This document shows positions 63,884-64,000 of a stretch of DNA of 64,000 bases, piece by piece. Source of the DNA: Paenibacillus sp. LHD-117 (lineage in GTDB: Bacteria; Bacillota; Bacilli; Paenibacillales; Paenibacillaceae); contig NZ_JAVFVT010000008.1 in the NCBI RefSeq assembly GCF_030929555.1, positions 150,831-214,830 of the forward strand. The letters run 5' to 3'. Position 1 is the stretch's first letter; the number at the start of each line of letters is the position of its first letter. The notes under the pieces were generated by a model, which saw only the letters and a list, made by a program, of their open reading frames with translations, had not been told where the DNA came from and did not search any database. The translations under genes were made by a program, and so were the position numbers.

Positions 63884-64000
63884 GTACGCCCAGCATGGGC
63901 GTCATCTCTAGGGTGAGAGTCCCGAACGGGGGCTGGCGAACGCCTACCGTTAGCCAAGAGCAAGGGTGTCTATCGCGAGGTAGAATCTGAAGGAAGCTGG
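63884..64000 (+). mobile_element. 5' part of a bacterial group IIC intron (cut by window end)
   Basis: Begins GTACGCCCAGCATGGGCG, close to the group IIC start GTGYGCCCGGCATGGGTG. The conserved domain I pieces follow: CTAGGGTGAGAGTCCCGAAC (63909-63928), GTTAGCC, CAAGGGTGTC (63961-63970) and GAATCTGAAGGAAGC. These match, from memory, the Oceanobacillus iheyensis IIC intron. It lies just past a terminator, the usual IIC target. The reverse transcriptase gene, if present, is beyond the window. Confidence 0.85.

Noticed and set aside
1..64000. tRNA, rRNA and CRISPR arrays
   Set aside because: The gaps between genes were read for tRNA arms and regularly spaced repeats; none was convincing. The three-copy element at 45853 is too short, too few and partly inverted for CRISPR.

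Overview
The window looks like the chromosome of a Gram-positive member of the Paenibacillaceae (Paenibacillus or Cohnella-like). The reasons are a fairly high G+C, Bacillus-type AGGAGG ribosome sites with several TTG/GTG starts, an S-layer-homology enzyme, lipoprotein solute-binding proteins, and repeated YesM/YesN two-component systems beside sugar ABC importers that lack their own ATPase. This assignment is an inference from gene content; no rRNA is present to confirm it.

Layout. 1-5.5 kb: the end of a phosphotransferase gene, exoA, a structured 209-bp repeat and a heterodimeric ABC exporter. 5.5-10.4 kb (minus strand): an OmpR-type regulator/kinase pair followed by an MMPL exporter and a small membrane protein. 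10.5-16.2 kb: a lipoteichoic acid synthase, then a TetR regulator, a MATE exporter and an aldehyde dehydrogenase. 16.3-35.6 kb: a galactan/arabinogalactan locus with a huge secreted GH53 galactanase (Ig-like, carbohydrate-binding, cohesin and SLH domains), a secreted dockerin protein, a YesM/YesN pair, a solute-binding lipoprotein, an OmpR-type pair, two permeases, a cytoplasmic GH53 and a GH42 beta-galactosidase. 35.9-38.1 kb: rocD and rocF for arginine catabolism. 38.5-45.8 kb: a second sugar importer with its own YesM/YesN pair, preceded by a second copy of the structured repeat. 46.1-52.2 kb (minus strand): a third importer, a PRD antiterminator and a GlcNAc-type PTS permease. 52.3-56.7 kb: an EamA transporter, a LacI regulator, a sugar isomerase and a Gfo/Idh oxidoreductase. 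56.8-63.8 kb: a third YesM/YesN pair with a fourth importer. The window ends inside a group IIC intron sitting just past a terminator.

How it works together. The galactan locus reads as a complete pathway: galactan is cut at the surface by the SLH-anchored GH53, a dockerin-bearing binding protein may dock on its cohesin, oligosaccharides enter through the SBP/permease pair, and the cytoplasmic GH53 and GH42 enzymes finish degradation to galactose. None of the four importers encodes an ATPase, so a shared MsmX-type ATPase elsewhere is implied.

The least expected signals are regulatory. Two nearly identical 26-base antiterminator-like elements, each with its own promoter and terminator, precede both the PTS gene and the ABC importer operon. 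A tandem 22-bp-period element precedes both transcription units of the last importer. A 109-nt hairpin separates the two galactan permease genes. A three-copy element lies at 45.85-45.98 kb. All of these were read by eye; no search or folding program was run.
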